From positions 1-64,000 of the forward strand of contig NZ_JASKLR010000018.1 in the NCBI RefSeq assembly GCF_030124325.1: DNA of 64,000 nucleotides, written 5' to 3'. The position numbers were made by a program, and so were the translations under genes. Source of the DNA: Sinorhizobium sp. 8-89 (GTDB lineage: Bacteria > Pseudomonadota > Alphaproteobacteria > Rhizobiales > Rhizobiaceae). This document shows positions 9,404 through 18,201 of the stretch, one piece after another (the stretch's first letter is position 1; every line of letters begins with the position of its first letter). The notes under the pieces are model-generated. The model did not search any database, was not told the DNA's origin, and saw nothing but the letters and a program-made list of their open reading frames with translations.

Positions 9404-10996
9404 TTGCCGCAACTTTCCTTTCATCTCCATGATTATCCGGCAGCGCTGACCCTCTTTTGCTACCTCCTGTCCTGCGGGGTAATTTTCTTCACGGATCGCT
9501 TCGCCCTGCCGGCGCGCGAGCGCAGGAGGAACAAGCCCCGCCATGGGCGTAATCAGGATATTATCGACGTCTTGGCGCGGCTGCCGGTCATAGCGCTCGT
9601 CTTTGCCGGCTTCTTCGCAATTTCCTGGCGCCCCCTCTATGCGGCTGCCGGGGTCATGAGCTTCTTCATCATTTTCACCGGCATTTCCCGCGCCAAGTTC
9701 AAGTTCATCCGTGAACCCTTGGTGTTCTCGGACATCGCTCTCATTGCCGACGTCTTCAAATACAAGACGATCTTCTACGCAACTTCGCTGAATATTCTGT
9801 TCTGGATCGTCGCTTTCCTTTACGTATTCGGCGTTTCCGCGCTCTACATGTATTTCGAACCGACCATCTTGCCCGAGCAAGGCAAGTTGTTCTGGATTCT
9901 GCTGATGATCCTCGTGGCCGCCGCGCCCTGGGGCTTGCTTTTCTACGGGCCGGTGAACCGGCCGACTGCAGCCCTCGTCCAGAAGCTCGTCAGAGCCATC
10001 AACGTCAAGATGAATACGGTGCGCTTCGGGACCTTCGCCTCCGTCGTCTTCCACTTCATCATATGGCTGGGCGTGAAGCGTGAAAAAATCGTCGCCGAAC
10101 TCTCGGAGCGGCTTCGCGCCGCCGTGCAGGACCTTATCGGCCACGAGGAAGCCCCGCTGATCGTCGTCTGGCAATCAGAGTCCTTCATCGACATGCGCCA
10201 CTTTGGCGTCGACACGATCAAGCTGCCGACGATCGACCGGCTGCGCAAACAGGCGGTGCAGTGGGGCCGCCTCAGCAACGTGTTCGAGGGCGGTTATACA
10301 CTGCGTACCGAGTTCGCCGTGCTGAGCGGCCTCTTGCCGGACGATATCCATGTCGATGCCAGCTACCCCTATCTTCGCGCCTCGCATTACGCCGACGTCG
10401 TGTGGCCAGGGAAATTGAAGCGCGCCGGTTGGCATACGCACTTCATTCATCCCTATGACCGGACGTTCTTCCTCCGGCACAAGGCGATGCCGCAGCTCGG
10501 CTTCGACAAGCTCACCATGCTGGACGCCTTCGATCACAAACCCGAGCGTGACGGGCTCTACGTCTCCGACGCGGCGCTGACGTCGCGGGTAATTGCCGAA
10601 GTGGAGAAGCTGCCGGAAGACGAAAGCGGCTTCTTCTTCGTCGCTTCCATGGCCAATCATGGCCCGTGGGAGCCCGGCCGCGTGGGCACGCTCACGAGCC
10701 CGGTCGACATCTACATGGCGATTCTGCAGCAATCGGATGCCGCGCTCAAAGAACTGATCGACAAGCTCAATAAGCTCGAACGTCCTGTCTGGCTCGTCTT
10801 CTACGGCGACCATGCGCCTCTTCTGAAGTCCTTCGCAGACCCGTTCCCGGACCCCCGCACGGACTACTTCATCGTACCGCTCGCCAAGGCGCGCCCGGCT
10901 CAGCCCGGTGCGAAAGGTCCTCAGGACGAGCACCCGTGGAACCTGATACGGTCCCTGCTCCGATACGCAAACCTGCAAAAGGATGCGCTGCAATAG
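9404..10996 (+). CDS. rkpI: Membrane-bound sulfatase/LtaS-like protein RkpI
   Basis: About 530 residues: four to five N-terminal membrane segments followed by an extracytoplasmic alkaline-phosphatase-superfamily domain of the sulfatase/LtaS/OpgB kind. The probable nucleophile threonine lies in GGYTLRTEFAVLSG and metal ligands in MANHGPW and YGDHAP. Relatives transfer phosphoglycerol or phosphoethanolamine groups, so this protein may modify the capsule lipid or glycan at the periplasmic face; the actual group is unknown. I chose TTG at 9404 because GAAGGT precedes it by 6 bp; a longer form from TTG 9359 has no ribosome site. It sits between rkpH and rkpJ on the same strand, 15 bp before rkpJ. 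Confidence 0.78.
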   Translation: MPQLSFHLHDYPAALTLFCYLLSCGVIFFTDRFALPARERRRNKPRHGRNQDIIDVLARLPVIALVFAGFFAISWRPLYAAAGVMSFFIIFTGISRAKFKFIREPLVFSDIALIADVFKYKTIFYATSLNILFWIVAFLYVFGVSALYMYFEPTILPEQGKLFWILLMILVAAAPWGLLFYGPVNRPTAALVQKLVRAINVKMNTVRFGTFASVVFHFIIWLGVKREKIVAELSERLRAAVQDLIGHEEAPLIVVWQSESFIDMRHFGVDTIKLPTIDRLRKQAVQWGRLSNVFEGGYTLRTEFAVLSGLLPDDIHVDASYPYLRASHYADVVWPGKLKRAGWHTHFIHPYDRTFFLRHKAMPQLGFDKLTMLDAFDHKPERDGLYVSDAALTSRVIAEVEKLPEDESGFFFVASMANHGPWEPGRVGTLTSPVDIYMAILQQSDAALKELIDKLNKLERPVWLVFYGDHAPLLKSFADPFPDPRTDYFIVPLAKARPAQPGAKGPQDEHPWNLIRSLLRYANLQKDALQ

Positions 10997-11011
10997 CGGC
11001 GGCTACTGGCA

Positions 11012-12325
11012 ATGACAGCGGGCACGACAATCAATCGCTTGGCACCACGGACGTTCCTGTTTCTGCAAGGCCCCTCGTCGCCGATCTTTGCCAAGATCGC
11101 AGCCGGGCTCGAGGAATGGGGCCATACCTGCCTTCGCATCAATCTCAATGTCGGCGACCAGATCTTCTGGCGACGTCGCGGCGCCTATAATTATCGCGGC
11201 TCCATGGCCGCATGGCCGGCCTATGTTAAGGCCTTTATCCGTCGCCACGCCGTCAGCGACCTGGTGCTGCTTGGCGAAGAGCGCCCCTATCATAAAGCTG
11301 CGATTGCGGCTGCTCGCGAGAGAGGCGTTGCCGTCTTCATCGTCGAGATGGGCTATCTCAGGCCCGACTGGCTGACGCTCGAACGTGGCGGCATGTCGTC
11401 CAACTCGCATTTTCCGGCTGAAGCGGGCGAGATCCTGCGGGCGGCAGCCGACCTGCCGGAACCGGACTGGCGGCGGCTTTACGAACAGTCTTTCCTCGCC
11501 GAAGCGGTCTACGACCTGCTGTACAATCTTCCGAACGTCTTCCTCTGGTTTCTTTTCCCGGGTTACCGCCGGCACGGGATCTTTCATCCGCTAGCGGAAT
11601 ATGCGGGATGGCTGTTGCGCCTGACCACGCAAGGGCGGCGGCAACGCGCGGCCGACGCCCTTATCCGCTCGCTGACCTCGAAAGAGACCGGTTATTTCGT
11701 CTATCCGCTGCAGTTGGAGACCGATTACCAACTGCGTGCGCACTCGCCGTTCAACAGCCAGAAGGAAGCGATCCGCGCGATCCTTGCGTCCTTCGCGCGC
11801 CACGCCCCCGCGGACAGCACACTGGCGATCAAAACCCACCCCCTCGACAACGGCCTCATCCGCTGGCGCAAGATCATCTTCGAAGAAGCAGCCAAAGCTG
11901 GAGTTGCAGACCGCGTTGTCTATCTCGACGGCGGCAACCTGGATGTTCTGGTACATGGAAGCGCCGGTGTCGTTACGGTCAACTCGACCGCCGGGCTGCA
12001 TGCCCTGAGAGAGGACAAGCCGGTAAAAGTACTCGGCAGTGCCGTATTCGACATTGCGGGCCTTACAGACCAGCAGCCGTTGGACTTGTTCTGGCAAGGG
12101 CCGCAAGCGCCGGATCCGGCCTTAAGCGCGGCCCTGTTCAGGTTGATGGCTGCCGCCATCCAGGTTCGTGGAAATTTCTATTCAAGAGCAGGCACGAGCG
12201 CCGGCGCGAAGGCGATCGTGGAGCGTTTGCATCAGGGCGTCGTCAACGAACCCGGGGCTTTCGTCAACCCTCCGCCTCGTCGAAAGCCGGCGAAGATCAC
12301 GTCGGCTGGGGGTGACTTTACGTAA
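11012..12325 (+). CDS. rkpJ: KpsS-like capsule polysaccharide protein RkpJ
   Basis: A 437-residue member of the capsule polysaccharide biosynthesis family that includes KpsS/LipB. Typical stretches are FLQGPSSPIFAKIA near the N-terminus, YFVYPLQLETDYQLRAHSPF in the middle, IKTHPLDNG, and VNSTAGLHAL near the C-terminus. KpsS-type enzymes add the first beta-Kdo to a lipid acceptor in group 2 capsules, so RkpJ may put the first sugar on the RkpA-G-H lipid; this is inference. It is the last gene of the plus-strand rkp run, starting 15 bp after rkpI, and is followed by a RIME-like hairpin shared with the convergent kpsF. Confidence 0.85.
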   Translation: MTAGTTINRLAPRTFLFLQGPSSPIFAKIAAGLEEWGHTCLRINLNVGDQIFWRRRGAYNYRGSMAAWPAYVKAFIRRHAVSDLVLLGEERPYHKAAIAAARERGVAVFIVEMGYLRPDWLTLERGGMSSNSHFPAEAGEILRAAADLPEPDWRRLYEQSFLAEAVYDLLYNLPNVFLWFLFPGYRRHGIFHPLAEYAGWLLRLTTQGRRQRAADALIRSLTSKETGYFVYPLQLETDYQLRAHSPFNSQKEAIRAILASFARHAPADSTLAIKTHPLDNGLIRWRKIIFEEAAKAGVADRVVYLDGGNLDVLVHGSAGVVTVNSTAGLHALREDKPVKVLGSAVFDIAGLTDQQPLDLFWQGPQAPDPALSAALFRLMAAAIQVRGNFYSRAGTSAGAKAIVERLHQGVVNEPGAFVNPPPRRKPAKITSAGGDFT

Positions 12326-12361
12326 CTGAGCGGATCCGGCGGAAAACAGACTTTTCCTGGG

Positions 12362-12472
12362 CGATGCGTCCTTTGCGCGCCTGATAGACGCGCACGCTGT
12401 CGCGACCTCTGAAGTCCCACTTTAAGTTGCTGCAAGTTTCCTTAAATCGGTTACGATTTAAGGAAACATGCA
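12362..12472 (+). repeat. RIME-type repeat, copy 1 (degenerate first half)
   Basis: Two-hairpin intergenic element. The second palindrome is very strong: arms gtttccttaaatcg (12436-12449) and cgatttaaggaaac (12454-12467) around a 4-nt loop, extended by TGCA on both sides. The first half (GCGTCCTTTGCGCG...AGACGCG) is diverged. It lies between the convergent 3' ends of rkpJ and kpsF and may also act as a 3' structure for both mRNAs. Seven further copies occur in this window. Confidence 0.8.
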
Positions 12473-12489
12473 GCGGGCGCTGCGATCGA

Positions 12490-13500
12490 TCACGCCACGC
12501 CGGCGCGCAAAAGGTCGTGGATGTGCAGGATGCCGACCGGGAGTCCAGCGTCGTCTACGAGGAACAGGACCGTAACCTTGTGTTCCTGCATAAACTCCAT
12601 GGCGGCACTGGCAAGCACATCGCCTTTGATGACTCTCGGATTATGCGACATCACCACCTCGACCGGCTGAAGGAGCAGGTCGCCCGCCATGTGGCGGCGC
12701 AGGTCGCCGTCGGTAATCACGCCGACCAGCGTGCCGCCGTCGTCGACGATACCGACAACGCCAAATCCCTTTGACGACATCTCGATAACCGCTTCGCTCA
12801 TCGGCCGACCGACAGCGAGCAGCGGCACTTGCTCCGCCACATGCGCCAGCTCATGCACCAGGCGCAGCTGCGCGCCGAGCTTGCCGCCGGGATGGAATGT
12901 CTTGAAATCTTCAGCCGAGAAGCCGCGCCGCTCCAGGAGCGCAATTGCCAAGGCGTCTCCGACGGCGAGCTGCAGCATGGCCGACGTCGTGGGAGCGAGT
13001 CCATGCGGGCAGGCTTCCTGCACCTTCGGCAGCACCAGGGCAACCTCGGAATTCCGGGCAAGAATGCTGTCGCGATTGGCGCAGATCGAGATGATCGGCA
13101 CCTTGAAGCGCTTGGCGTAGGTGAGCATGTTGCCGAGCTCGGCCGTCTCTCCCGACCAGGACAGCAGAATCAGGACATCCTGCGAGGTGACCATGCCGAG
13201 ATCGCCGTGGCTCGCCTCCGTCGGATGAACGAAATAGGCGGAGGTGCCGGTGGACGCCATGGTCGCCGCGATCTTGCGGCCGATATGGCCGCTCTTGCCG
13301 ACGCCGGAAACGACGACCCGGCCCTCGCTGTCGCCGATCAATTCGACCGCGTCGACAAGGCTGCGCGCAAAGGCTTCATCCGTCGTCAGGTGATCGGCAA
13401 GAGCCTTGATCCCATTGGTTGCCTTCGTCAGCGTCCTGCCGATCGAGTCCAGCATGGCGGAACGGGACTGCCCATCCGCTTTCACTTGTCTCAAGCCCAT
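12490..13500 (-). CDS. kpsF: Arabinose-5-phosphate isomerase KpsF
   Basis: A 336-residue enzyme converting ribulose 5-phosphate to arabinose 5-phosphate, the first step to CMP-Kdo. An N-terminal SIS domain carries SGVGKSGHIGRK, LSWSGETAEL and FHPGGKLG; two CBS domains fill about residues 215-336. The ATG at 13500 is preceded by AGGATC at good distance; an upstream in-frame ATG at 13563 lacks a ribosome site. It faces rkpJ tail to tail. A KdsD/KpsF paralogue next to a capsule locus is common in rhizobia and supports Kdo supply for the capsule rather than for core LPS, although the reaction is the same. Confidence 0.9.
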   Translation of the reverse strand: MGLRQVKADGQSRSAMLDSIGRTLTKATNGIKALADHLTTDEAFARSLVDAVELIGDSEGRVVVSGVGKSGHIGRKIAATMASTGTSAYFVHPTEASHGDLGMVTSQDVLILLSWSGETAELGNMLTYAKRFKVPIISICANRDSILARNSEVALVLPKVQEACPHGLAPTTSAMLQLAVGDALAIALLERRGFSAEDFKTFHPGGKLGAQLRLVHELAHVAEQVPLLAVGRPMSEAVIEMSSKGFGVVGIVDDGGTLVGVITDGDLRRHMAGDLLLQPVEVVMSHNPRVIKGDVLASAAMEFMQEHKVTVLFLVDDAGLPVGILHIHDLLRAGVA

Positions 13501-13644
13501 TGTCGATCCTAGTTCCCGCGACGAAATTGCCCGACCCCGCCGTTTCAGCGGTAAACGAAGCACGTAGAAGCCAGTTAAGCGCTTTTTCTTGGCAAACCAA
13601 GTCTATTTACGCCTGTTTGCACCAAAACAGACCTATTCGATCCG

Positions 13645-14100
13645 TCAGCCCGCGCGTTTTTCCTCAAGAGCTTCCTGCGGCAGGACACCATCGCCGGCAA
13701 ACTCCGCAAGCGTCATCGAATCGAGGATCGATGCCATCGCGTCGCGAACCGTCGTCATCGATATGCGCACACGACAGGTCTCGGGGTCGCTGCAATCCTC
13801 GCAGACCTCATAGGCGGTGCGACTGGCGCAACGGATCGGCGCAAGGGGTCCGTCAAGCGTGCGGATGACGTGGCCGATGCGAATCTCCGACGCGGGGCGG
13901 GAAAGCGAATAACCGCCACCGGGCCCCTTCTTGGAACGGAGCATGCCGGCGTTGCGCAATTCGAGCAGAATCGTGTCGAGAAATTTTTTAGGGATGTTGT
14001 TGCGCAGGGCGATTTCATTGATGAACGCGGTTTCGCCGGGTTCGAGGCGCGCCAGATCAACGAGGGCCTTGAGGCCGTATTTTCCCTTCTTCGTCAGCAT
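13645..14100 (-). CDS. Rrf2-family transcriptional regulator with four cysteines
   Basis: A 151-residue Rrf2 protein: winged-helix DNA-binding domain in the first 80 residues (MLTKKGKYGLKALVDLA, NNIPKKFLDTILLELRNAG, GPGGGYSL), then a cysteine cluster with spacing C-x8-C-x2-C-x5-C, which differs from the C-x5-C-x5-C of IscR. Rrf2 proteins sense Fe-S status, NO or cysteine supply. This is not RirA, whose N-terminus and cysteine pattern differ. The ATG at 14100 has GGAGGAG about 10 bp upstream; the longer upstream frame does not. A perfect hairpin abuts the ribosome site. The ligand and targets are unknown; kpsF and the tiny genes upstream share its strand. Confidence 0.85.
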   Translation of the reverse strand: MLTKKGKYGLKALVDLARLEPGETAFINEIALRNNIPKKFLDTILLELRNAGMLRSKKGPGGGYSLSRPASEIRIGHVIRTLDGPLAPIRCASRTAYEVCEDCSDPETCRVRISMTTVRDAMASILDSMTLAEFAGDGVLPQEALEEKRAG

Positions 14101-14118
14101 TCCGAGAAATTCTCCTCC

Positions 14119-14141
14119 CGGTCCCCGGATGCTGGGGACCG
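14119..14141 (-). promoter_or_regulatory. Inverted repeat next to the rrf2 ribosome site
   Basis: Perfect 8-bp arms cggtcccc (14119-14126) and ggggaccg (14134-14141) around 7 nt, ending immediately upstream of the GGAGGAG of the Rrf2 gene. It could be the autoregulatory operator of the Rrf2 protein or a 5'-UTR stem close to the ribosome site. Confidence 0.45.
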
Positions 14142-14271
14142 TTCGCAACGACACAATCCTTTCTTGGCATAGCACAAGAAACGTGTCGCCAATACACAAT
14201 TATGGTCGACAATCGGGGAGGACGAACTTCGGATTTGATCGATCTATTGCTGACGTGCGGCGGACGCGAGG

Positions 14272-14481
14272 TCACGCCGCCGCAATGCCAATCTGATGGT
14301 TTCGGGCGCCTTGGCCGGCGAGCAGGTTGCGGATGGCTGCACGCGCCTCGTCGGCCGAGCGGAAACGCTGAGCGTCCAGATCCCAGACATGATACTTCAC
14401 GGCCAAAAACTTCAACCGGTCTTCGTCGGGGACAACGACGCCGACGGCTTCGCCGTCATATTCGATAACTTGCTTGCTCAT
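14272..14481 (-). CDS. Conserved small hypothetical protein, 69 aa
   Basis: Encodes 69 residues starting MSKQVIEYDGEAVGVVVPDE, with no signal peptide or membrane segment; the middle (KFLAVKYHVWDLDAQRF) looks like a compact alpha/beta fold. The ATG at 14481 has GGAGGAG about 12 nt upstream, which supports it over a longer frame starting at 14607. It lies between a 31-codon ORF and the Rrf2 gene on the same strand, so the three may be cotranscribed. I do not recognise a function. Confidence 0.7.
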   Translation of the reverse strand: MSKQVIEYDGEAVGVVVPDEDRLKFLAVKYHVWDLDAQRFRSADEARAAIRNLLAGQGARNHQIGIAAA

Positions 14482-14558
14482 GTAATAACGCTCCTCCACG
14501 CCTCGCGGCGCGGATTCATTCGATTCTCGGCAAAAGGTGAATTCGGAAGTACGGACGG

Positions 14559-14654
14559 TCACATTCGGCGAAGCGCGCGAAGGTGACGTTTCACAGTTGC
14601 ACGACAATGGGAACGCGAGCCGCAGAAAGCGGCGGTCGAGACGATTCCAGACAT
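14559..14654 (-). CDS. Short ORF, 31 codons, with very strong Shine-Dalgarno
   Basis: ATG at 14654 is preceded by AAAGGAG with a 6-nt spacer, one of the best ribosome sites in the window. The peptide begins MSGIVSTAAFCGSR and ends RHLRALRRM: two cysteines in the first half, then a highly basic tail rich in Arg and His. It stops at 14559, 77 bp before the 69-aa gene. It could be a leader peptide that controls the genes downstream or a free-standing small protein. The ribosome site is direct evidence; function is unknown. Confidence 0.5.
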   Translation of the reverse strand: MSGIVSTAAFCGSRSHCRATVKRHLRALRRM

Positions 14655-14932
14655 GTCACTCTCCTTTGGCTGGCCCGGCGCATCGCGCGCCGCGGCGGTC
14701 ATGAACAATACGAGACGGATTCCCTCCGCCTCACGATTTGCAAACTAGAATAATCTACCAAATTAGTCAATTCCGAAAGCGAACAGGAGAAAAATAATTC
14801 TCCATATTTCAGTCTTGAACCGCCATGGCGACAATTCTGTTTGGTCATCCCGGTGAGGACTCCCCTACCCATCTAGGTAGCGGCGAATCGACCTGCAAGG
14901 GACAGTCCACATAAAGACAGCACTTTCGGACG
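14655..14932. other. Gene-free stretch with AT-rich promoter zone
   Basis: No convincing ORF. Around 14745-14800 base composition drops sharply to AT-rich (caaactagaataatctacc and aaaaataattctccat), the likely promoter for the minus-strand short ORF and its followers. Nothing else recognisable is seen up to the secDF terminator. Confidence 0.4.
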
Positions 14933-14964
14933 AAAAAGGGGCAGCCCGCCGGACTGCCCCTTTT
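14933..14964 (-). terminator. Rho-independent terminator of secDF
   Basis: On the minus strand, arms aaaaggggcag and ctgcccctttt enclose a 9-nt loop and end in a T5 tract, 24 bp after the secDF stop codon. Textbook intrinsic terminator. Confidence 0.9.
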
Positions 14965-14987
14965 GGTTTCCTCACTGATAGACCTTA

Positions 14988-17522
14988 TCAGGCAGTTGGC
15001 GTGCCTGCCTGCGCTGTGCCGGAACGGCTGGCTTCGCGGTCCTTCCACCAGCGGCTCAGGAACAGAAGGATCGGGCCGCCGATATAGATCGACGAGGTCG
15101 TCGCGACGATGACGCCGAAGATCATCGGCCAGGCGAAGCTGCGTACCGCGTCGCCGCCCCAGATCGCCATCGGCACCAGCGAGAGAGCCGTAGCCATCGA
15201 GGTGAAGATGCATCGTGCGATCACCTGGTTGATGCTCATGTCGATCAGATCAGAGAAGGGCATCGACTTGTACTTGCGCAGGTTTTCGCGCATGCGGTCG
15301 TAGACGACCACCTTGTCGTTCACCGAGTAGCCGATCATTGTCAGCAACGCGGCGATCGCCGTCAGGTTGAAGTCGATCCCGGTCAAGGCAAAGAAGCCGA
15401 TCGTCTTGGTGATGTCGAGCAGGAGCACCGCGATCGCGCCGACGGCGAAATGCCATTCGAAGCGGAACCAGATGTAAAGCAGGATCGCCATCATCGCGAG
15501 GCCGACGGCCAGGAAGCCCGACCGTGCCAGCTCGCTACTGATGGTCGGCCCGACGACCTCGGTGCGCTCCAGGCTCGCCCCCGGAACAGACGTCGTCACC
15601 GCATCCTTGATGCGGTTCAGCGCGGCCGTCTGCTCCTGCTCGCCACCCGGCTGGCGCTGGACGCGGATCAGGACCGATTGCCCGCCACCGAAATCCTGGA
15701 TTGCCACCTCACCGAGATTGAGCGATTCGAGCCCATGGCGCAGCGTCGGCAGGTCGATCCTTTCCTTGGACGCCGCTTCGACCTGGATGCCGCCGACGAA
15801 GTCGATGCCGTAGTTCAGGCCCGGCGTGAAGAACAGGATGACCGAGCTTATCGACAGGAAGGCGGACATGCCGATCGCCTGGAAGCGCCGCTTCATGAAG
15901 GAGAAGGTCGGCAGATGCGGCACGCGGCCGAAGAGCGACGGGATCTCGAGCTTCTTCATCTTGCGGCGAACGACGACCTCGCGCATCAGCAGGCGCACGA
16001 CCGTGACCGAGGTGAACATCGAGATGATGATGCCGAGCATCATCGTGACGGCGAAACCCTTGACCGGGCCGCTGCCGAACCAGAACAAGAGAATCGTGCC
16101 GGCGAGCGTCGTGACGTTGGAGTCGATGATGGTCGCGTAGGCCTTGTTGAAGCCGACATCCAGCGCCTTCATCGCGCCGGCGCCCGCCTCCGTTTCTTCG
16201 CGGATACGAGCATTGATGAGGATGTTGGCGTCAACGGCCATACCGATGCCGAGAATGATACCGGCAATACCAGGCAGCGTCAGCGTCGAGCCGATTATGC
16301 CGAGCACACCGATCGTCATGATGGTGTGCAACAGCAGTCCGACGTTGGCGATGATGCCCCAGGCACCGTAAAGGACGATCATGAGGGCCACGACGAGGCC
16401 GAAGCCGGCAAGGCCGGTGTAGAGACCGATGCGGATCGAGTCGCTGCCGAGATTGGGGCCAACCGAGCGCTCTTCGATGATCGTCAGCGGTGCCGGCAAG
16501 GCGCCGGAGCGCAAGAGCGCCGAAAGGACCGTCGCCTCCTGAGCGGTGAAATTGCCGCTGATCTGACCACGACCACCCAGGATCGGTTCATTGATCACCG
16601 GTGCCGTCAGCACCTTGCCGTCGAGAACGATCGCAAAAGGACGGCCGACGTTTTCGCGGGTGATTTCCGCGAACTGGCGGGCACCGAGCGAATCGAAGGT
16701 GAAGTCGACGACCGGCTGGTTGGTCTGCTGATCGAAGCCAACCTTCGCATCGTCGAGCCGCTCGCCTGAAATCGCGACCCGGCTTTCGACCGGATACCGG
16801 TTGCCATCGTTGGCGCCGGGAAGAATGTCGACGCCGCGCGGCGGCGGCTGCGTCACATCCGCGGTCTGGTCGAGCATGTGGAAGCTCATCTGCGCGGTCG
16901 AGCCGAGAAGTTCGCGAAGACGCGTCGGATCCTGGAGACCGGGAAGTTGAACGAGGATGCGGTTCGAACCAATGCGCTGGATGAGCGGCTCCGCGACGCC
17001 GACCTGGTCGACGCGGTTGCGGATGATCTCCAGGCTCTGCTCGACCGCCTTTGTCATGCGATCGGCAAGACCCGCTTCGGTCATCGCGAGCGTGACGACA
17101 TTGCCGTCGCTCGTGACATCGACTTCCGGAGCGGCACCGCCAAAGCCGATGGTGCTGACGGGTGCCGCCAGCTCCTGAAGCTTCGGCAGGACCTTCTCCC
17201 GGTCGGCAGCATCCTCGATATTCACCATCACGGCGTTGCCGCTGATGCGCGCCGAAGAGGCCGAAACGCGTTCGCCGCGCAGAACGCGGCGGGTATCGTC
17301 GAGAAGCGTGTTGAGCCGCGCCTTCTGAAGGCCGGCACCGTCGACCTCAAGCACGAGATGCGAGCCGCCCTTGAGGTCGAGGCCGAGCGTGACGGGCTTG
17401 AAGGGTAGAACAGCCGCAAACTGTTCGCGCATGGCCGGCGTCAGAACGCTGGGAAGCGCCGCGAGGCATCCGAAGATAATAATCGCGACATAGGCGAGAA
17501 CCGCCCATTTGGATGTACGCAT
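14988..17522 (-). CDS. secDF: Fused protein translocase subunit SecDF
   Basis: An 844-residue single-chain fusion of SecD and SecF, RND-like inner-membrane subunits that use the proton gradient to help pull exported proteins out of SecYEG. The SecD half has a signal-anchor, the LDLKGGSHLVLEV motif near residue 50, a large periplasmic domain and six-segment core with GFNKAYATIIDSNVTTL. The SecF half starts near residue 540 with its own GIDFVGGIQVE motif and YSVNDKVVVYDR. The ATG at 17522 follows a GGA-containing site. It ends in a strong terminator, so it appears monocistronic. Fusion is known in several bacteria and is not a frameshift artefact here, because one frame is continuous. Confidence 0.95.
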   Translation of the reverse strand: MRTSKWAVLAYVAIIIFGCLAALPSVLTPAMREQFAAVLPFKPVTLGLDLKGGSHLVLEVDGAGLQKARLNTLLDDTRRVLRGERVSASSARISGNAVMVNIEDAADREKVLPKLQELAAPVSTIGFGGAAPEVDVTSDGNVVTLAMTEAGLADRMTKAVEQSLEIIRNRVDQVGVAEPLIQRIGSNRILVQLPGLQDPTRLRELLGSTAQMSFHMLDQTADVTQPPPRGVDILPGANDGNRYPVESRVAISGERLDDAKVGFDQQTNQPVVDFTFDSLGARQFAEITRENVGRPFAIVLDGKVLTAPVINEPILGGRGQISGNFTAQEATVLSALLRSGALPAPLTIIEERSVGPNLGSDSIRIGLYTGLAGFGLVVALMIVLYGAWGIIANVGLLLHTIMTIGVLGIIGSTLTLPGIAGIILGIGMAVDANILINARIREETEAGAGAMKALDVGFNKAYATIIDSNVTTLAGTILLFWFGSGPVKGFAVTMMLGIIISMFTSVTVVRLLMREVVVRRKMKKLEIPSLFGRVPHLPTFSFMKRRFQAIGMSAFLSISSVILFFTPGLNYGIDFVGGIQVEAASKERIDLPTLRHGLESLNLGEVAIQDFGGGQSVLIRVQRQPGGEQEQTAALNRIKDAVTTSVPGASLERTEVVGPTISSELARSGFLAVGLAMMAILLYIWFRFEWHFAVGAIAVLLLDITKTIGFFALTGIDFNLTAIAALLTMIGYSVNDKVVVYDRMRENLRKYKSMPFSDLIDMSINQVIARCIFTSMATALSLVPMAIWGGDAVRSFAWPMIFGVIVATTSSIYIGGPILLFLSRWWKDREASRSGTAQAGTPTA

Positions 17523-17633
17523 GTGGAAATTCCATGAACGCCTGAATACGCCTGTCTGGCATCATCCGGGCTAGGTTTCATCAATGGGAGCGGCGGAACG
17601 TAGAGCGCCGACCACTCGTATTCTCAAAGCCGA

Positions 17634-18056
17634 TCACGCCGGGGGAGGCGCGCGGATTCGTTGCCCTTGTGTTATCGGGCCATGCACGTGAGCGAGCCGC
17701 GAAATCGCGCCCCGCTTACGGCTTCCCAGGTCGAAAAACCGCACCTGGGCAACGAGAAGAGCCGGTGAAATATCTTGCCCACCCGTCGACTTCGCATCCT
17801 TGCGCTCGCCGGTAAAGCGGAGGTCGGGGTGTGGAACGGCCCTGGAGATCTGACGGGCGATCGAATGATCGGCAGAGCCGCTGTCGCGCGTCGACGCGTC
17901 GCCTGCCTGCGCTCCCGCCGACACGCGCGCCGAGACACCTTGCCCGACCGCGACGATCTGCATGGCAAAGGACGCACAGAGCAGCCACACCGCGGCCAAG
18001 AGCCGACCGGCCTGCATGCTCTTGCTGCCACCACCCAACAGGTCCATTGAGGACAC
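17634..18056 (-). CDS. Hypothetical exported protein, about 140 aa
   Basis: Encodes up to 140 residues. After a short polar start (GTG 18056, with AAAGGGA upstream; ATG 18047 and ATG 18014 are alternatives) comes a hydrophobic stretch LLAAVWLLCASFAMQIVAVG that looks like a signal peptide, followed by a serine/arginine-rich region without recognisable domain. Two other minus-strand frames are also open here, so coding status is uncertain. It lies between secDF and aruI on the same strand. No function assigned. Confidence 0.4.
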   Translation of the reverse strand: MSSMDLLGGGSKSMQAGRLLAAVWLLCASFAMQIVAVGQGVSARVSAGAQAGDASTRDSGSADHSIARQISRAVPHPDLRFTGERKDAKSTGGQDISPALLVAQVRFFDLGSRKRGAISRLAHVHGPITQGQRIRAPPPA

Positions 18057-18201
18057 TATCCCTTTCTCTCGACGCGGGACGCGCCGGCGAGACGAAATTC
18101 AGCCCGATTGCCTGAGCCTAGCGAAAGAACATGGCCGGATTCGAGCTTGCGGCGCTCTTAACACCATTCCGAGCCGGAAAAGTCAAATCCGGCCCGCTTT
18201 G

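Noticed and set aside
12431-12472. RIME hairpin as an intrinsic terminator for rkpJ and kpsF
   Set aside because: No T-run on either strand and the same hairpin recurs in non-terminal positions, so it is listed as a repeat.
13645-14100. Identification of the Rrf2 gene as iron regulator RirA
   Set aside because: The N-terminal sequence and the cysteine spacing do not fit RirA; kept as generic Rrf2.
15450-16769. 439-codon plus-strand frame inside secDF
   Set aside because: Extreme Asp/Arg/Glu composition, antisense to conserved SecD/SecF helices.
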